This document shows, in pieces, positions 62,457 through 64,000 of a stretch of DNA of 64,000 nt (position 1 is the first letter of the stretch; every line of letters begins with the position of its first letter). The notes beneath the pieces were generated by a model. The model made no database searches. It was not told the DNA's origin and saw only the letters and a list, made by a program, of their open reading frames with translations. Source of the DNA: Cupriavidus necator (lineage in GTDB: Bacteria > Pseudomonadota > Gammaproteobacteria > Burkholderiales > Burkholderiaceae). Position numbers and translations under genes: made by a program. The stretch covers positions 868,001-932,000 of the forward strand of contig NZ_SROX01000001.1 of NCBI RefSeq assembly GCF_013141915.1, read 5' to 3'.

Positions 62457-63086
62457 ATGAAGTCCTCGCGCCAGTCCATCCTGGTCTGGGATCCTGTCGT
62501 CCGCATCACGCACTGGGCCGTGGCGGCACTGGTGCTGTGGGACCTCTACGAGGATTCCGGCGGGCCCCTGCACCGCAACCTCGGCTACGCCGCCGTGTGC
62601 GTGGTGCTTGTGCGCGTGGCCTGGGGCGTGGCCGGACCCGGCGCCGGGAATTTCCGCGCCTGGCTTCCCGACCGCAGCGGCGTGGTTGCGTATCTCAAGG
62701 CCGCCGTCACCGGACAGGCGCCCCGCTACCTGAGCCACACCCCGCTGGGCGCGCTGATGATGCTGGTCCTGTGGGCGCTCATCCTGGCGCTGGCCGCCAC
62801 CGGCTGGATGTCGCGACTGGATATGCTCTGGGGCGAAGACTGGCCAAAGGACATCCATGGCGTGCTCGCCCGTTTGCTGCTGGCCCTGGTAGGCCTGCAT
62901 ATTGCCGCCGCGATCCTGATGAGCCTGGTCCACAAGGAAAACCTGATACTGTCCATGGTCACAGGAAAGAAGCCCGCGGCGCCCGCTGCGGGCAGTCCTT
63001 CCGTCGGGACAGGCGAATCCCCGAACCCATCGGCCCCGCCAGCCGGCGTCGACTCCGCTGATCGCTCACCGGGACGGCGCGGGTAG
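62457..63086 (+). CDS. Cytochrome b561-family di-haem membrane protein
   Basis: Inner-membrane protein of 209 residues with four transmembrane helices. Haem-ligand His residues are expected in VVRITHWAVAALVL, LHRNLGYAAVCVVLV, IHGVLARLLLALVGLH (two His). The start is 24 bp after the PepSY gene. It can pass electrons from quinol or a periplasmic donor; with the siderophore genes nearby, reduction of ferric iron is one possibility. The C-terminal 45 residues are Pro/Ser-rich. Confidence 0.88.
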   Translation: MKSSRQSILVWDPVVRITHWAVAALVLWDLYEDSGGPLHRNLGYAAVCVVLVRVAWGVAGPGAGNFRAWLPDRSGVVAYLKAAVTGQAPRYLSHTPLGALMMLVLWALILALAATGWMSRLDMLWGEDWPKDIHGVLARLLLALVGLHIAAAILMSLVHKENLILSMVTGKKPAAPAAGSPSVGTGESPNPSAPPAGVDSADRSPGRRG

Positions 63087-63133
63087 CGCGACCATGAAGT
63101 GCAGCCGGCAACGGCGCGGCCGCGGCAGGCGCC

Positions 63134-63571
63134 TCAGGCTTGCTCCCTGACCTGGCTTTCCAGTTCGACCAGCCGCTTTTTCAGCGCCCGCTCTTCCTGG
63201 AAGCGCACGGTCTCGTCGCGGATCACGGCGACGATGCCGGTCACCGCGCCGGCGGCGTCCTTGAGCAGCGACACGGTGAAGGCAATCGACATGGACTTGC
63301 CGTCCTTGTCGACCGCCGGCACCTTGAGCAAGTCATGGCCGTAGCGCGTGATGCCGGTCGCCATGGTCTTGTCATAGCCTTCCCAGTGCCGCCCGCGCAG
63401 GCGCTCGGGGATGATCAAGTCCAGCGACTGGCCCATGGCCTCGGCCTGGGTGAAGCCGAACATGCGCTCGGCCGCGGGATTCCACAGCGTGATGGCGCCC
63501 TTGGCGTCAGAGATGATGATGGCGTCGCCGATGGCGGACACCAGTTGCGCGTAGTCGATCTGCTCTGTCAT
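63134..63571 (-). CDS. Single-domain PAS protein
   Basis: Protein of 145 residues: one PAS fold (IGDAIIISDAKGAITLWNPA, AERMFGFTQAEAMGQSL, AVDKDGKSMSIAFTVSLLKD) ending in a helix EERALKKRLVELESQ likely to form a coiled coil. No kinase, cyclase or HTH domain follows. It may act as a redox or ligand sensor partner. AAAGGGA precedes the start. Confidence 0.85.
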   Translation of the reverse strand: MTEQIDYAQLVSAIGDAIIISDAKGAITLWNPAAERMFGFTQAEAMGQSLDLIIPERLRGRHWEGYDKTMATGITRYGHDLLKVPAVDKDGKSMSIAFTVSLLKDAAGAVTGIVAVIRDETVRFQEERALKKRLVELESQVREQA

Positions 63572-63658
63572 GGGGATTCCCTTTCGTTATCACCAGCGCC
63601 GGCGGTGCCGGCCTGTCGTTGCCACCAAGGTAGCGTGCCACATGGCCGCGCCGCAAGC

Positions 63659-63696
63659 AAAAAACGCCGGGGCCCGCTGTGCGCGAGGCCCCGGCG
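63659..63696 (-). terminator. Rho-independent terminator after the CoA-transferase gene
   Basis: CGCCGGGGCC (63665-63674) and GGCCCCGGCG (63687-63696) form a perfect 10-bp stem with a 12-nt loop; on the minus strand it is followed by six T (63664-63659). It ends minus-strand transcription of the gene stopping at 63728. Confidence 0.92.
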
Positions 63697-63727
63697 TACG
63701 CACCGGCACACGTGCCGGCGGGCGGCG

Positions 63728-64000
63728 TCAGATTACCTGGGACTCGCGCAGGCGCTTGATGTCTTCCGCGCCATAGCCCAGGCCGGCCAGCACCTCTTCG
63801 CTATGCTCGCCCAGCAGCGGCGACCCGGTGATTTCCGGCTTCAGGTCCGAGAACTTGATCGGGCTGCCCACCGTCAGGTAGGAGCCGCGTTCCTTGTGCG
63901 GCACCTCGGTGATGCTGCCGCTGGCACGCAGCGACGGGTCCGCGGCGATCTCCTTCATCGACAGCACCGGCGAGCACGGAATGTCATGCTTGCGCAGGAT
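63728..64000 (-). CDS. frc: Formyl-CoA:oxalate CoA-transferase, C-terminal part
   Basis: The last 90 residues of a class III CoA-transferase; the gene runs beyond the window. Segments HDIPCSPVLSMKEIAADPSL, GSYLTVGSPIKFSDLKPEIT, SPLLGEHSEEVLAGLGYG and the ending RESQVI are closest to oxalate-type formyl-CoA transferase (Frc). It would form oxalyl-CoA from oxalate. Oxalyl-CoA decarboxylase may lie outside the window. It is distant (about 20 kb) from the oxlT-fdwBA operon but belongs to the same pathway. Confidence 0.8.
   Translation of the reverse strand: MLRKHDIPCSPVLSMKEIAADPSLRASGSITEVPHKERGSYLTVGSPIKFSDLKPEITGSPLLGEHSEEVLAGLGYGAEDIKRLRESQVI

Overview
The window is GC-rich DNA with dense, overlapping operons. 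Its gene content is typical of Burkholderiales, and I infer a Cupriavidus or close Ralstonia relative: tungsten-type formate dehydrogenase genes beside an oxalate/formate antiporter, many LysR regulators, heavy-metal resistance genes, BKACE enzymes and an NRPS-independent siderophore. No rRNA, tRNA, ribosomal protein, CRISPR array, transposase or phage gene was seen, so this looks like accessory or secondary-replicon DNA rather than core chromosome.

Layout. 1-6.7 kb: a Zn/Cd/Pb P-type ATPase under a MerR-type promoter, a VOC protein, a heavy-metal two-component system, an atypical H-NS-like protein and a secreted tandem-repeat protein. 6.7-13.5 kb: a dehydrogenase/BKACE pair divergent from a LysR gene that overlaps a Na+/H+ antiporter, then a 3-hydroxyisobutyrate-type dehydrogenase and a small lipoprotein. 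13.5-24.9 kb: an aryl-polyene-like lipid cluster (ACP, glycosyltransferase, ligase-dehydratase fusion, acyltransferase, LolA-like carrier, MMPL exporter, polysaccharide deacetylase, ketosynthase, chain-length factor, dehydratase). It has no ketoreductase and no aromatic-starter gene. 24.9-28.4 kb: homogentisate catabolism (hmgA, fahA) and an XRE regulator. 28.7-30.9 kb: a TetR gene and an alpha/beta hydrolase sharing one operator motif, plus DUF2917. 31-36.1 kb: cyclohexanecarboxylate degradation (aliA, aliB, badI, badH) divergent from a MarR regulator; badK is absent. 36.3-38.2 kb: GYD protein, DUF2188 protein and AI-2E transporter.

38.2-47.5 kb: oxlT-fdwB-fdwA, with a frameshift near the 3' end of fdwB, a small membrane ORF with a strong promoter and an inverted repeat over its ribosome site, and two LysR genes. 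47.5-53.6 kb: small unknown and membrane proteins, an SDR-DoxX fusion, Mn catalase, an NRAMP Mn transporter preceded by a 41-residue ORF, and a membrane-anchored LuxR protein. 53.6-62.1 kb: a Fur-type promoter and a six-gene siderophore operon (ATP-grasp ligase, two NIS synthetases, MFS exporter, PLP decarboxylase, SbnG-type citrate synthase). It resembles a staphyloferrin B operon without SbnA/SbnB and with an ATP-grasp ligase in place of a third NIS synthetase. 62.1-64 kb: PepSY protein, cytochrome b561, PAS protein and the 3' end of a formyl-CoA transferase gene.

Working together: frc, oxlT and fdwAB point to oxalate and formate oxidation; Mn catalase with mntH points to manganese-dependent peroxide defence; the siderophore operon, and possibly the PepSY/b561 pair, belong to iron acquisition. 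The most unusual parts are the reduced aryl-polyene-like cluster with an added deacetylase, the mixed ATP-grasp/NIS siderophore operon, the frameshifted fdwB, and several small ORFs and operators that can be read directly from the sequence.
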